Of a stretch of 64,000 nt of DNA, positions 13,011 through 26,290 are shown piece after piece. This DNA comes from Chrysoperla carnea (taxonomy: Eukaryota > Arthropoda > Insecta > Neuroptera > Chrysopidae). A model generated the notes under the pieces. That model made no database searches and was not told the DNA's origin. It was given only the letters and a program-made list of their open reading frames with translations. Positions within the stretch are counted from its first letter, which is position 1. Every line of letters starts with the position of its first letter. Where the stretch lies: NCBI RefSeq assembly GCF_905475395.1, contig NC_058340.1, positions 55,406,181 to 55,470,180 of the forward strand, written 5' to 3'. The position numbers and the translations under genes are program-made.

Positions 13011-15620
13011 GCTTCTTGAATACAGGTCCACCTAGGACTCAAGCTATCTTTTCTAATTTAATCATTCGATGAAAGATATCGAATTTCTATCTAAAAAGTT
13101 CCTTTGCTATTTTTTTTGTATCTAGTTTACCATTTACGAAATGTAGCTTAGTTAATTATCATTTGAAATTAGGAAATTTCCCGATTTATATTGGTCAAAT
13201 TGGCATTTTTGTAATAAACAAAGATTCAGAAAATCATCCTATATGTTCTTTTTTCTTTAGGATACATTAGAGGACTATTTTTTTTATTACAAAACTTTCA
13301 ATCTGATTAATTTTAATCGAGGAATTATCAAAATTATAAAAAATAATTTACTTAGTCATATTTCGTTGATGGTATATCGAATCCAAAAACCGTTAAGGAA
13401 CTTTTTGGATGGAAATTCGATGTAGAATTGTTAGTCTCTGAATCTGAACACCCTGTCTAGATCTATATCGGTATATCTTCAAATACTCTATCTAACTAAA
13501 TTGAAATACTTGAATCGATGGTTTGTCATCGAATGCTCTCTTTATATTACAAGAAAAAAAGGGACAAATTTTCTATCTTCATTAAGTTGCTATTTTTTTT
13601 ATTCAGATTATATTTTACTTTTTGTATTGACTTGACTTAAGATAACATAAATTTTTTTGAAATATTATTCGAAAAGACGTTAATTTTAATGTAATTTTAT
13701 TTTTCTTTGTTTCTGGTTTTGAATTATGATATAAATCTGGTATTGATTTTTGGTGTATAGAAATTGCATGACGATGTTCGAAATATCTATTATTTTCGAC
13801 GAATACCTATTAACCTTTGCTAATCACATACTTTTATCTGTACATAAAATATAGATCATAAAACAAATTTTTGCAAATTTTTATTTTCCAGATTTTATTA
13901 TAACTTGCAATTTAATTTAAAAAAATTAAATATTTATGTTTATCAAAATTATCTTTATTGGTAAAAAATATATACTTTAATAATTAAAAAGACTGAATGT
14001 TACTATTTTTATAAAAATAATTTTAATAATTGTTGTTTTATTATTATAATGTCTGGTTTACATTAGTCGAATTGAGGATGCATGACAGACGAAATTGGAC
14101 ACACAAAAAATTTATGCAATTTTTAATTGACGAATATATTTCAAACATGATGAAAAATGAATAATAAATTACTAAACCGATTTTCATGATTTTTATAAAT
14201 TTCGAGTATTTATACCAAAATTATCAATATTTGTTTCAATCCTAGAATTCTTAAATCCTCCAGAAAGAAATAGAAAGTTTTCTAAATAACTAGATTTTGA
14301 TAAAAATTCTAAATTGTATACTTAGGATAAGGTAGGTTCTGGAAACCATTTAAAAGATATCACCAGTTTCTTATTCAAAAAAATTAACTAATTAATTAAT
14401 TTTAAGCATCGAATACAAAACATTTTAATTGTTATAATTAAGTATAATTTTTAAACAGGTTCAGAAATCCTAATTGTTATTTTGACTACAATAGTGTTAA
14501 GAACTGAAATCTATAATTCTATTTCTTCCCTAAGGATTGAAATATTCATAATTTTATTAAAAACTCGATACAAAACAAATAATATAGTGCTGTTTTAGTA
14601 ATTTGCATAATAATTGAAATTTAAGTAAAAATAAATTTATCTTCGTATACAATAGTAACTTACTGATCGATTTTTGTAAACTTGGCATTATTCACAATTT
14701 TTTGTGCAATTTAAGAGTTCCTATTTTTTTTGTTTAATTTTTAATTGCTATTGCAATATATACCTAATACTATTTGTGATAATTAATAAATTTTTAATAA
14801 AGTTTTATACAAAAATGATATTTGATTTTAATTCAAATTTAAAATACAACTCCTTGAGAGTACAGTGCTCGAACCAGTCTCGTCCCGATCACAAAATTAA
14901 GAATAAGAATGAAACCGCGAAACTTGCTATAAAATCTATTAAATACGAATATTTACGAACCAAGTGTATTTTGAATTTTTTTTTTGTTTGTTTGAAATCT
15001 CTTAATAGATCAGAAGTTGTAGTAAAATTAAGGCATCTGTTACGTCCACTTTTTCGCTCTTATAAAGTTAAGCCGGAGAGTTATTAGATGGCACCGGATC
15101 AAAATTAGAAAATTGTCTACGTGATTCTTATTGTTTATAAGCTCTAAACGGACGTTCTTATTAACCACATTTGCAAATTTGTATACATACAAAGATGCAA
15201 ATTTTTATAAAATACAAAGATACAAATAGGACTTCCGGCTCTGTTAGGTATAAAATATCGGTTAATAATTTTATGAACTAGACTTATTTCGAATTTCTCA
15301 AAAATCTATATTGTCTAAAGTTATTGCGTAATGAATCGTAAATTATTATGATTTCTTGTGCAATAACTTAAGGAAAAATTGCATTAAATTTATTATGGTT
15401 CATAATAAAATTTTTAATAAAGGATTTAGCATAAATTTAGCTAAAAAATATTAATTATTAACCTGTATTGTGCAATTACATTGCATATTTGCATGTAATA
15501 AAGATTTTTGGAAAATTCGAAATGATTTTGGTTCGTAATTTAATTATCTATCGATATATCATCGATAGCTTAACCGTAATTGAAATCGGGAATTTTGGAA
15601 GTAAATGCGAAGATAACTTT
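13011..15620. other. Intergenic, nothing recognised
   Basis: AT-rich sequence without convincing coding frames. The longest open frame (14704-15087) has the Lys/Ile/Phe-rich composition of random AT DNA and no domain, splice or signal-peptide support. Confidence 0.5.
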
Positions 15621-15621
15621 T

Positions 15622-16180
15622 TGTACTATGTATATACGAAATATATCAAGCTATGCTATACCAAGGTAAACTAAGGTGTACCAAGGTAAACTAAGTTTAG
15701 TCCCAAATTTGTAACGCTTAAAAATATTGATGCTACGAACAAAATTTTGGTATAGGTATTCATAAAATCACCTAATTAAATCATTTTCGGTTGTCTGTCC
15801 GTCTGCTAAAGATACCTTGCTAGAAATTTTTATAGCGTGTTCAGGACATAAAAAGTGAGGTGAGTCAATTGGGTCTCGGGTCCGTAAGATCCATTTTGTA
15901 AATAATAGAGATAGAAAAAAAGTTTAAACGTAAAAAACGTTCCTTATAAAATAAATAACTTTTGTTTGAAACATTTTTTCGTAAACATAACTGTTTACCC
16001 GTGAGAGCGCAAATTATATAGTATGTTTTATATGTATCAGTTATGTGTGTGTGACATGTATGTATGTGTGGATATGTATCTTTACTTATATGACGTATAA
16101 AACCAAGCTATTGCGTATTCAACACTATCTATACATGGTATTCCAACAATTAACTCAGTCAATTGTTTGTTTTCACTTGT
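15622..16180 (+). repeat. R1 dispersed repeat, near full length
   Basis: Same order of blocks as the copy at 3781, ending TTGTTTGTTTTCACTTGT. The left part has a small expansion of CCAAGGT(A)AACTAAG and a shorter TCTGTCC block. Confidence 0.75.
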
Positions 16181-16849
16181 TTCTATAAGGATTGACGGAC
16201 GATATTGGGAGAAATATTTCAAAATATTATTTCATCTCGGCACAATAACAATAGCTGTGCCTATTCGAAGAGGAAATTCTCTAATAAAACCAGTTATTTT
16301 TCAATGTGAAATAACTTCCGACCAAATATTATATTAATCATTTTCCTTAATATCAAATATTTTTGTGATATTTTCCTTACATATTTTAAGACAATAAAAA
16401 TAATAGGTCTAAAACCAGGCGTAATATTTCACCGCCAACTTTTTTCTCTACGAAAATTTTCGTAGCCGGGGTCATCTCTTTCAGGCGACCTAGAAAATTT
16501 TTAATTGCATGGCATGCTTAAAATTAGTAAGTATTCATTGATATCGATATTCCAATAATCAGATAATTGTATAAAAAATGTAAAAATCATTTTGCCCGAG
16601 ACCGGACAGAACACTCTGTTGAGTACCGAGCACAATGATTTTGTATTTACCAGACTACATCGAGGGTTCTGGGTTATGATTTTGACCTATATGATGTATG
16701 TAGATATGCTTGACTATCTGTTCTTTCATACCTTCTAAACTACTTATCATAATTTGACAAATTTTTCGTTGGAAGCGTCATGATCGTTCGCTGGTTATCA
16801 AGAGGACAAAGTCATGAACTAAAAAAATATTTTAATTTATTGATACCGT

Positions 16850-17720
16850 CAGTGCTGGATTTACACTAGGGTCAGTCGGGGCTAGCGCCCAGGGCGGCAA
16901 ATTTTCTAGGGCGGCAAAATTTGTAAAGTGAGAAAACATTTTCTATAAAATATATAAATAACTAATTCTTTTAAATAAACATTTGATCTTTCAAGAAATA
17001 TAATTGCATTATGTATCAAATTAAAATTTTGTATAATATAATATATTAAATTTAAGTGAAAACTATTAAAATAAAATTAATTTATTTCCATAAAGGTTTA
17101 AAAAAATAAAATTTGATATTTTTTTTTCTGGAATTGATAAATATAGTTTTTTTTATTAAAAAGAAGAAGAATTAAAAAATTTTTTTTTCTCATGTTTATT
17201 GAGAACTCTGAACATAAAGCTGGAGATTTGCTAGTTGCTGTATTATCTGTTCTTGAGTTTTTTCATCTTGATCTCTCAGTTTGTCAAAGTCAGTTATATG
17301 ATAACGCGAATAATGTATCAGGGATTTATTCGGGCTTACAGGCAAGAATTCATGAAATTATATCTTGCAGAACATCCTCCTTGTGCTCCTCTTTTTATGA
17401 ATTTAGTTAGAGTTCACGCAGTAGAATACGCCCCAGAAGCTGCTCCATTCTTCCATACAGTACAAACTTTATACAACTTTTTTACTGCATCGACGCATCG
17501 CTGGGAAGTCTTACAGTTTCATACTGAAAAAAGAATTGCGTTAAAATCTTTATCTGCAACCAGATAGTCAGCTCGTTATGAAGCGGTTCTTTTTTCTGCA
17601 ATTAATTAGTTATTCTAATTCTTAAAAAATAAGATATCAAAACTATTAAAATAAAATTTCAGTCATAGGGCGGCATTTTCTTCAGTGCCCCAGGGCGGCA
17701 GAAATTTAAATCCGGCCCTG
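16850..17720 (+). mobile_element. hAT-type transposon remnant with 8-bp target duplication
   Basis: Ends CAGTGCTGGATTTA and, in reverse complement, CAGGGCCGGATTTA are followed by GGCGGCA-rich inverted repeats. The 8-bp GATACCGT flanks both sides (16842-16849 and 17721-17728). Inside, two overlapping frames give pieces of a hAT / DUF4371-ZMYM-like transposase: CQSQLYDNANNVSGIYSGLQ in one frame, then NLVRVHAVEYAPEAAPFF and TLYNFFTASTHRWEVL in the next, separated by a frameshift. It is short, internally deleted and dead. Confidence 0.85.
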
Positions 17721-18423
17721 GATACCGTGTTGGTTATCAAATAAAAGCGCATATTATTACAATTTCAGAAAAGAAAATTTTCTTGTTTTATAATTTTTAG
17801 AGGGGATTTTGTAGTAGTTGGGTTTTAGTTTTCAAACTTTATTCTTTAGTCTTATTAGTTGAACATCTTCCTTAATGAAACCCTTTTAAGGTTGTTTCGC
17901 AATTAAGAATTTATCAATCCACCTAAAAGAGACAGTCTCAATTATGAAATTTTGTCGATTTTAACAACAACCACTCAAATTTTCAGTCATTCTGAAATGA
18001 TGGCAAATACTTTGGCTGGCTGTAAAACTATAAATTGTATAAGAATATTGTTCGCGATTAATAAAATAGTATTTACCTGGTAGGTATTTAATTGAGTGTA
18101 TAATAGTGGGATTTGTTTTAGTAGATAATAGTGGGATTTACCTTCTGCATCAACCGTGAATACACGGTTCATGACGTCATTACGTTCTGAATAAAACACT
18201 ATAAAAAACGTAATATGTATAAATATTGTATATGTATGTATATATTTCTATACAGAACGGGAAAAAACTTCATTCATATAATTTTAGTCACTGCGGCTGC
18301 AGTAAAAAATAATCCCGATAGTGTCTTAATATTGAAAAGATTATTTATTTAATTATCTTAATTCTTTATTTGAATAAGGTCAAAGAAGTGGCACTCTTAA
18401 AATTATTTCGCGAAAATAAAAAA

Positions 18424-18428
18424 TCAGT
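18424..18428 (+). promoter_or_regulatory. Putative initiator of SPH gene A
   Basis: TCAGT inside AATCAGTGTGAAT matches the arthropod initiator and lies 63 nt before the ATG with no AG acceptor needed. No good TATA box is seen about 30 bp upstream. Inferred from position and consensus only. Confidence 0.3.
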
Positions 18429-18490
18429 GTGAATAAAAGCTGTGTTTGAATTATTATTGTTTTTTGTGAACGAATTAATTTGTTTCAACA

Positions 18491-21400
18491 ATGCATTTTC
18501 TACATTTTTGGATTTTTGAAATTATTTTAGTCTCATCAACAATATTTGGACAATATTTTGACGTGACAACATCATCTTCTGAACGTTCATCCGATGAAGA
18601 AGAAAAGCTAATTAGCGATATTTTTGATATTCCTACTGTATCTAATCCAGTAATCGACACTGAAAATGTTACGAATATTGGGAATACAGGAGATGTTGTT
18701 GGGAATTGTAAATGCTTACCAAATGAACTATGTGAAACAGCATTTTTAAGGTAAATAATATCGAGTATATTTTCATTAAGTTTTCTCCTATAAGGGTTCG
18801 GTCACACAAGCGTCGATTTTAACGCAAGTTTATAGATGTTTATTATTATATATTTGACGCTAGTGTGACCTTAGCCTAAGAGCTTTTTAGAGTACCTATT
18901 TGACGCAATTTGAAAATTTGTGTTCAACATTTCTTTTTTAATGGCTGTATACTAAGTCGATGACTTGGCTGAACGATCATAAGACCTAGTTAACTAGTTG
19001 TAAGCACGCCTAACATTTCTGATCACTCTTAGTCCGGCTGTTTGAGGAAGTGTGGTGAATGTTCTTTTTTTTTTGCGGTAGATGATAGTTCAAAGTCCCT
19101 TGAACACAATAAACACAGTGCAAAATTTTGAATTATTTCATTTTAAAATTGTGATTTTTAATATAGTACATTATGGAAAAACCGCTTTACTTTATAAAAA
19201 CTTTGGTTTTTAGCGGTTTTACGATATTTTTAGAGCATTTGATTACATTTACGTGATACAAATTGCCTAGTTTACGATATTTTTAGAGCATTTTATTACA
19301 TTTACGTCGTAAAAATTGCCTAGTTGACTAGTCACGTCACGGCTGGGCTACTAAAGTTGAGGATAGTTAAATTTTTAAATGCCCTCAGATATTAGGCATT
19401 TTACAAATAAAAAAATGCGCAAATTGAAAAATTCGCAGGACTCTCTTCAGTCAGATCATCGAATAATTATAAAATATTAAAAAAATTTCGAAATATACGT
19501 GTTACACTAATTTTCAAGTTGCTCCAAATACTTAATTACTCTAACAGCAAACCTTAATAGTTCTCATTTTTATACACTATATATATGAAATATATATCAG
19601 GGTATACTAATTTTAGTCCCAAGTTTGTAACGCTTAGAAATATTGATGAAATAAACAAAGTTTTGGTATAGGTGTTCATAAAAACACCTAAGTAGTCCTT
19701 TTCCGATTGCCCGTCTGTCTACCCCTCTGTGACGTCGTTAATTGGGTCTTGTAAACCGTTAGAGATATAACAAAAGTTAAAATGAAAAAAATGTTCCTTA
19801 TGAAAATAAATAACTTTTGTTTAAAATATTTTATAGTAAACATCATTGTTTATCCCTGATTGCGCAAATTTGGACAAATTTTTGGTGTCCATTTTCTCTT
19901 AAACTATAAAAGATAAGGAATTTGATTGTAGCTTCAACTAGTGATCTTGTGACATATTCTCGAAAAAAGAAAAAAAATGGCGGCCAGAAGGCTGCCTTAA
20001 TTTTGCTGGTTTTTTAAACTGTTCTAGATTATTAAATGTAATGCAAGCACTTTAATTAAATTCTACACTTTCTATAGAGGGTATTTCAACAATTAATTCA
20101 GTCAATTGTTTGTTTTCACTTGTTAGATTGTTACTCTAAGCCTTTATAGAGACGAAGTGTTTAACCAGATTCCTTTTTTCTATGCAAAATTATCTACTTT
20201 TAATTTATAATTAATTCTGATTTATATCATGTTCTGTGTTAAATTTTTATGATAAATTTACGTGCATTTTAGAATAAATTTATTTTGGAAATTTCTCAGA
20301 TCGATAATTCATAAAAAAAAGTATTAAACAATAAATATAGTGCTTAAAGAAATCGAAAAACCAAAAGAACGGAAGTTATTTTCCTGTCAATTTTAATTAA
20401 ATAGTTATTTATAAATAGCTAAAAATATTTATCTATATTCTAAGTAACTGACCTAATACCACAATTTGAAAATATGTAAAAAAAATTTCATAGACATTGG
20501 TATGTTGATTACAATGGAATCTTCCTCGCAATAATACCACAAATTGAAAAACAAAACATGTATAAATATCGAATAAGTGACCTGAAAAATTCAGATTATC
20601 CTCAAACGTTTTCGAGGTTTCGATTCGATTAGTCGGTATTATTTTTATTAAAATTAATCAATTTTTTGGAGTGTAGTTATTTCGTATTCTAGCTATTTCA
20701 CAACAAATAATCGAAGACTATTCTTCTACTTACTCTCAGTGTGAATACCTATTAGGGCACAAATATTACTAGTACAGTTAAAGATGTTACAAATAAAGGA
20801 AAATGAAAGAAACCGCTCGCATTTGGCTAAAATCTAATGGAATGTGTTTTTAGGTGTCAAATATCATTAGTAACACATGAGTCAGTGACGCAAATGTTTA
20901 TATTTGTTAATAAACAATAAATTGTTAATTCAATGGAACAGTTAATGTTAAAGTTGACTTATAAAATTAATAAATAGGCAACTTGAATTACATATACAAT
21001 ATACATGTATAATAGTTTTCGATCATTTGATAAACACTTAACATTTACGTCCAACAAGTTGCCTAATCACTATTTTTTAAGGGAACTTTAACATTGATCG
21101 TTTCCTTACATTAAAAATTTATTGTTTATTAACAAATAGAAACATTAATAATATTTGGCACTTAAGAAACATATTCCATGAAGTTTTAGCAAAATGTGAA
21201 CAATTTCTTTCATTTTCCTTAGTTAGCCGATTTTTGTAACATCTTTTACTGTATTATACATAAAATTACATATTACGTTGCAATATTGTCTATATATAAA
21301 CAGATAATAAATACCTTGACCTTAGCTTAGCCTTAGAACATAAATTTATAAAATTCTCATCTTAAATTTGTTAATCACTGATCTTTTATTATTTTTCGTG

Positions 21401-22403
21401 AGAATAATTCATAAAACAGACAAAATAATAAAATTTTAATTTTGATTACAGGATAAAAAATCGGGATGTTTGTAAAGTCATCAGTGATATGCTCTGTTGT
21501 TCTTTATTCAATTCATCGGATACACCATCTGCATCGTTGACAGCTATACCGAAACCTAATCCATTAAGTATAGTCTCAAAACCTACGTGTGGCCAAACGA
21601 ATCCAAATGGACTTGGTTTTGTACTAGATGTAAAACCATACGAAGCTAAGAATGGTGAATTCCCTTGGGTGGTTTCAATATTAACTGAAATTTACAAGTA
21701 CGACCAAAAGTATAATGTTTACAGATGTGGTGGTTCTTTGATACATCCAAAAGTGATTTTAACATCCGCTGGATGTGTTAAGGGTGTAGTTGATGTTGAA
21801 TCATTATTAGTACGTGCTGGAGATTGGGCAACCCAAGAACTGGACTTCATGTATCCACATCAAGATCGAAAAGTTGAAAAAATTATTATACACGATCGAT
21901 TCAAGCCGGATAGACATGGACATGATATTGCATTATTGTTTTTAGATTCTGAATTCGAACTTACCGAGAATATACAAACAATTTGTATACAAAAATTAAA
22001 TTTTAGTACAGTCGATATGACGAAATGTATCTTAAATGGATGGGGTAAAGATACCTATAATGGACAATATTCACCGGTTTTGAAAAAGATTGATTTAAGT
22101 GTAATGGAACGTAGCCAGTGTTTATCAGCGTTAAAAAATAATCAAACGCATCCTATGAAGAAATTATCGCGTAGCGTATTATGTACAAACAATAACTCAG
22201 ATTGGAACTTTTGTGTTGGCGATGAAGGCAGTCCATTAGTGTGTCCAATTGGTGATACGTATTATCAAGTTGGTGTTGCATCCGCACATTTTAATTGTGG
22301 TGAAAATAAGTTACCTAGTTTATTTGCGAATGTTTCTTTATTTAATAATTGGATACATAACAGAATTCGTAGTGAAATCGGTCCTGTAAGATTATCCAAT
22401 TAA
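18491..22403 (+). CDS. Clip-domain serine protease homolog A (His and Ser of the triad lost)
   Basis: Exons 18491-18750 and 21452-22403 join in phase 2 (AAG|GTAAAT ... TTACAG|GATA) to give 403 residues. Order: signal peptide (about 1-20), acidic Ser/Glu/Asp stretch (about 28-42), six-Cys clip domain (C73, C75, C81, C94, C102, C103), Ser/Pro linker with C133 in PTCGQTNPNG, then the protease-fold domain from about GEFPWVV. The catalytic His position reads LTSAGC (Gly194), Asp245 is present in HDIALL, and the Ser position reads GDEGSP (Glu345). The linker Cys and its chymotrypsin-C122-type partner (C265) are both retained. The protein cannot be an active protease. By family (PPAF-II-like SPHs) it would be secreted into haemolymph as a cofactor or regulator of prophenoloxidase activation or immune signalling. 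It is first of five tandem paralogs. AATAAA overlaps the stop codon. The intron carries an R1 repeat copy and two inverted-repeat elements. Confidence 0.88.
18800..18870. mobile_element. 71-bp miniature inverted-repeat element in SPH A intron
   Basis: GGTCACACAAGCGTC at the left and GACGCTAGTGTGACC at the right are inverted repeats with one mismatch, 50 bp after the exon-1 donor. The termini resemble those of short hAT-like MITEs; no clear target duplication was identified. Confidence 0.5.
19218..19323. repeat. Tandem duplication of a 53-bp unit
   Basis: Two adjacent copies of TTTACGATATTTTTAGAGCA...ATTGCCTAG, with a few substitutions near their 3' ends, inside SPH A intron 1. Confidence 0.75.
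19571..20123 (+). repeat. R1 dispersed repeat, near full length, in SPH A intron
   Basis: Contains TTTAGTCCCAAGTTTGTAAC, the TGCCCGTCTGTCTACC block and the right end TTGTTTGTTTTCACTTGT. The middle is more divergent than other copies. Confidence 0.7.
20773..21253. mobile_element. Palindromic foldback element, about 481 bp, in SPH A intron
   Basis: Left end TACAGTTAAAGATGTTACAA and right end TTGTAACATCTTTTACTGTA; the arms pair over most of the length through blocks with AATTTATTGTTTATTAACAA and complements, and a centre near 21000. A related copy is at 57376-57803. Confidence 0.75.
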
Positions 22404-25400
22404 TAAATAAATAAAAAGACTCTAGTTACTTGAATAAGTACAAAAAACATAATGGATCGAGTGTGCCACATTGTGCCAAAAGACCTTTTCAATTTAAAAA
22501 ACGAGTTTTTTAAATTTGGGGCAGTATCTCAGTGTCACAAAAAAAGTGCGGATTACATTTAGTGTTATATGTAATCCGTGCATTTTTTGTGACACTGAGA
22601 TACGTCAAGAAACGGAGTATCTGAGAGGAGGCAGTACGCCAAAAAACTGAGAATTTGAGTGAGAAGATGCGAATCGGTGTAAAAGGTCTATTGGTAACAT
22701 AGGCATATTGTTAGTAAATCCATGATCGACAAGGTGGACGCACCTTTTTTTACGTTGCCAAATTTACGCGTATAATTTTAAGTGTGACTGATAATGACTT
22801 TAATATCTCGATATCGTATTCATAATTAAAGGATGTACGATCATTTTTGAACCAAGAAATCAACCATTTTTAGAATTTTTAGTTACAAAAATAAATTTTT
22901 TGCTTAGCAGACAGTAGGAATGCAAACTTGATTTAAAGGTATCAACCATGCTAGTCATTTTGAAAACGGTCTTACATCCTTAAATAATTTTTATTATTTT
23001 AATTTTTATATCTTAATTTTATTTTTTTAAAAGCAGTTTTGTAAATTTGAACATTTTTTGTAAAATTTTGAGACATGATACAATTTGCAAATTTGATAAA
23101 TATCTAAAGCTTGGGAAAGTTAAATAATGGAAGAGTTAATTGCTCTGATCAATGATGCTGTTACTTTTTGCAAGTAGACAGTATTATTGATTGTAGCCTT
23201 CAATCTGATCAGTATTATTGATAAAGGAATGTTAATGCTATTTTAAAACTCGTTATCTATTAAAGCCCCTATAAGCCATAGAATATGTTAAAAATTCAAT
23301 TTTGTGTACTATTTTTATATTAAGAAATAAATAATTAAAATTGTTGCTTATTAGTTATAGTGATCGAATAATCTTAAATGCTTTAAATTTTTAATTAATT
23401 TATTATTCATTCAAAATATTAAATAAATTTTTGTATAATTTTATAATTATTTTTTTCTTTTACGTTCCTTATGCAACCCTTTATACAAATGTTTCGATTC
23501 CATACAAATCCAACAAAAATTACCTATAATTCCTTGTCTTTGAAAGAAACTTGTCGAGAGCTGACGTATTTTTGGACGATTAAATTGAACCATGGAAGTT
23601 TTTAAGACACATTTTTTAAGAACTTCAGTTGATTATTAAATGGCAAAGTTTTTAAGTCGCAGTTCTTACCAATATTCTCGATTATCGAAAAAATGTTTTT
23701 AATTTAAAGAGTTCTATTACTTTTCGGTTAGGAACCTCAGTTGATTATTGAATGACCCCAAAGACCAACGTAAAATTCAAACTCAGAAAAAGATGCCCCT
23801 CTTAAAATTTAACAATTTTTTTGTATCTGAGGTGTTTAAGGAGATTTTTAGGTGAATCTATTAAAATGGCTCACCTTGAATGATGTTTAATATTAGGAAT
23901 TATGTGATTCCCATAATATTATGATGTCATTCATCAAACAGTGAATAATACATACATCTTATTAACTGTTGTTACTTTGTGTAATAAATGTGAAATTTTT
24001 TATACAGTGTTGTAAGTAATCATACAGGTAATTTGGGATTCACTTCAATTCTGTGCCCCAAGATAGATTATAGTTATAGATATAAATGAGATAATAAGTA
24101 CGTACATATTTAAGTTTCAAAAGATGAGTCAGATTAAAAGGTAATATCTTTTATTTCATTTCAGTTCATTTTTCTAATTTTAACTTTAAGTTTTTTAATT
24201 TTTGGAATATTTCAGATAAATTTCGAAATATCAGCGAAACAAGATTAATTTTCGCCAATGACCTAGATGTTAAATTTTTTTTAGGATTCTCTTGCCAAAT
24301 GTCTAAAGAAATCCTTATTCTTTTTAAAATCTTTTAATCAAAAAATTCTTGTAACCTCGCTATTTGTTGTTCAATCTTTCAGAGAATAATAAAAAGTTTC
24401 TAATAACAATTCTGCTCAGATCAATAAAGCGCTAATTACGAAGGTCGAAAAGATGCATCGATTTTGCCTCCTCTGTAACTATTTTGATCTGAGGATAGAC
24501 TTTCAACGAAAATTGTTTGAACATGATATGTTATTTAGGGGCGAAGAAGGCCTTAAAATTAATTAAATATTTTGGGAGCTTATATTTCGACAAATATTTT
24601 GCTGAGGGGAAAAGTTATTTGAATTTTTTTATTCATTTTTAAAGACCTATTCAACCATATGGGCCATAAAAATAGGTGATTTATGAATTTAACTTGTGTA
24701 TTAATAATAATTAAATCCAAGATCTCCAAGTGAAATTTATGGTAGATAATTAAATCATTGTACCATCTTTTGAAAGGCCGTAGTCACTTTATAGTATTTT
24801 ACGCGAAATTTTTACGAAAGATTTTACAAATTTATCTCTTGGGACTGACGATAAGGTGACAAGTATGACTAGAGATACTTCTTCCGGGCTCTCAAAATCA
24901 TAGTCTCTAAAATTTCTAAAAATAACCCTATTTTTGGAGCTTTTAATTATAGCAAGCGAGCAATACAAACTTTTGGATTTTGTTATTTGAGAATTTATAA
25001 TAATTTTCTTTCTGTAAATTAAAAACGAAGTTACAGCGTATTTTTCAACACTCTCTATATTACATACGTAAAATATTAAAAGATGTTTAATCAAATATTC
25101 AAAATATACGTAAGAACATTCAAATATTTAATAAACACGTGATTCAGCTGGGTGTGTTATCTGCATTCATGATATTGCATTTTATTTGGGAATCACCTGA
25201 ATTCTGTGCCTGAGGAGAAAGGTAGGTATGACGTTTTTTAAAGTAGTATAACAAACAATAATACGCAGGAAAATCCAAATATTCGTCATAGTGGGTCATA
25301 GGTAGATATGTATATGCAAACTGATTGACGCCACATGGGTGGGATTCCCATTGTGAAAGTCTTTGAAAGTCTGGTGGCCTACTCTGAGTGGATCGCGGGT

Positions 25401-25549
25401 CTCGTGCAATCCTCTTAATTAAATTTAAGATATCTATATCTCAAAAACTAAGCGAAGGTGGTAAAAAATATGTTCTTTTAGATTTTTCGAGGTATATTAA
25501 AATTAAGGCAAATCAAAATAAAATATTACTGATTATTTTTGTAATACAT
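22404..25549. other. Intergenic region between SPH A and B, no gene seen
   Basis: Only the hairpin at 22524-22603 stands out. Other minus-strand frames (for example 24789-25094) lack ATG-context, splice or domain support. Confidence 0.5.
22524..22603. repeat. 80-nt near-perfect hairpin downstream of SPH A
   Basis: GTATCTCAGTGTCACAAAAA pairs with its complement TTTTTGTGACACTGAGATAC and the pairing continues through GCGGATTACAT / ATGTAATCCG, leaving a stem of about 34 bp and a short loop. It starts 121 nt after the stop codon of gene A and could lie in its 3' UTR. It could be a tiny inverted-repeat element or a miRNA-like hairpin. Confidence 0.75.
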
Positions 25550-25786
25550 TTATTCAATGTGTTTTATATTATTCTCTGGGTACGGCTGTGTTATTCCAGA
25601 TTGAGGCTGTGGTTTTTGTATTTTGTAATTTTGAAATTTCAGTGGATTCAATTCTTCTGGATTAGTCACATTGTGCCTGACTCTTTGTTCAAGATTATCT
25701 GCATTTGTTTCATTGAAAAATTGTGCTGCATTATTCTTACTACCAGGATGAGGATGAAAAGATTCGTTATTTTCTTTCGCAGACAT
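25550..25786 (-). CDS. Possible small hydrophilic protein, 78 aa, unrecognised
   Basis: An ATG-initiated minus-strand frame (MSAKENNESFHPHPGSKNN...) codes for a soluble, Asn/Gln/Pro-rich protein without signal peptide or membrane segment. Its composition is unlike the AT-driven Lys/Ile/Phe junk seen in other random frames here. An AATAAA motif overlaps the stop codon. No introns or known domains are visible. It lies between SPH genes A and B on the opposite strand. It may be a real small gene, a retrocopy, or chance; the longer overlapping + strand frame looks like a shadow. Confidence 0.22.
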   Translation of the reverse strand: MSAKENNESFHPHPGSKNNAAQFFNETNADNLEQRVRHNVTNPEELNPLKFQNYKIQKPQPQSGITQPYPENNIKHIE

Positions 25787-26013
25787 TTTGTAATTTTGAT
25801 ACTTGGGATTTGTTTAGTTTCTTCCGTTAAAAATCAAAATATTTTTTTGTTAAATGACGTTTAAATGAATTTTTAATTTTGGTGGTAGCTACCTACGATC
25901 CTAAAAAATAACTATAAATATGTATTTTAAAGTATTGCATTCACTAGCCCGTAACCTGTCCGCTTCGCTAGACAATCGCAAGAAAATGATTTAAACAAAA
26001 CCTGTTTCTTTAT

Positions 26014-26290
26014 TATGGAACATTTTTTACATTTAAACTTTTGGTTTATACCTTTCAGTTTAAAAAAATGGGTCCTACGAGCCCATGGCCCAATTGACCT
26101 ATGTTGTTCGTTTACGAACTCATACTCCTTTTTACGTTCTTAGCGCGCTGTGAAATTTTCAAGACGATATGTCTTTTCGTTTCTGAGTTATCGTGATGGA
26201 CATTCAGACAGACGGACAGTCGAAAATGAGCTTATTAGTTGATTTTATGAACACCTAATATAGGTACTCTGATGTATTTCATATATACAA
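26014..26290 (-). repeat. R1 dispersed repeat, truncated reverse copy
   Basis: Complement of the R1 core: GGAACATTTTTTACATTTAA, GGGTCCTACGAGCCCATGGC, CTGAGTTATCGTGATGGACA and TTTATGAACACCTAATATAG. It lacks the R1 right end. A possible reversed Helitron-like end (ACTAGCCCGTAACC...CCGCTTCGC) precedes it at 25944-25972. Confidence 0.7.

Noticed and set aside
14704-15087. 127-codon + strand frame downstream of the tandem array
   Set aside because: Non-ATG start, Lys/Phe-rich with no conserved motif or splice context.
25388-25864. 158-codon + strand open frame
   Set aside because: Starts from a non-ATG codon, is rich in Ile, Phe, Leu and Cys without a domain, and overlaps the more protein-like minus-strand frame at 25550-25786.
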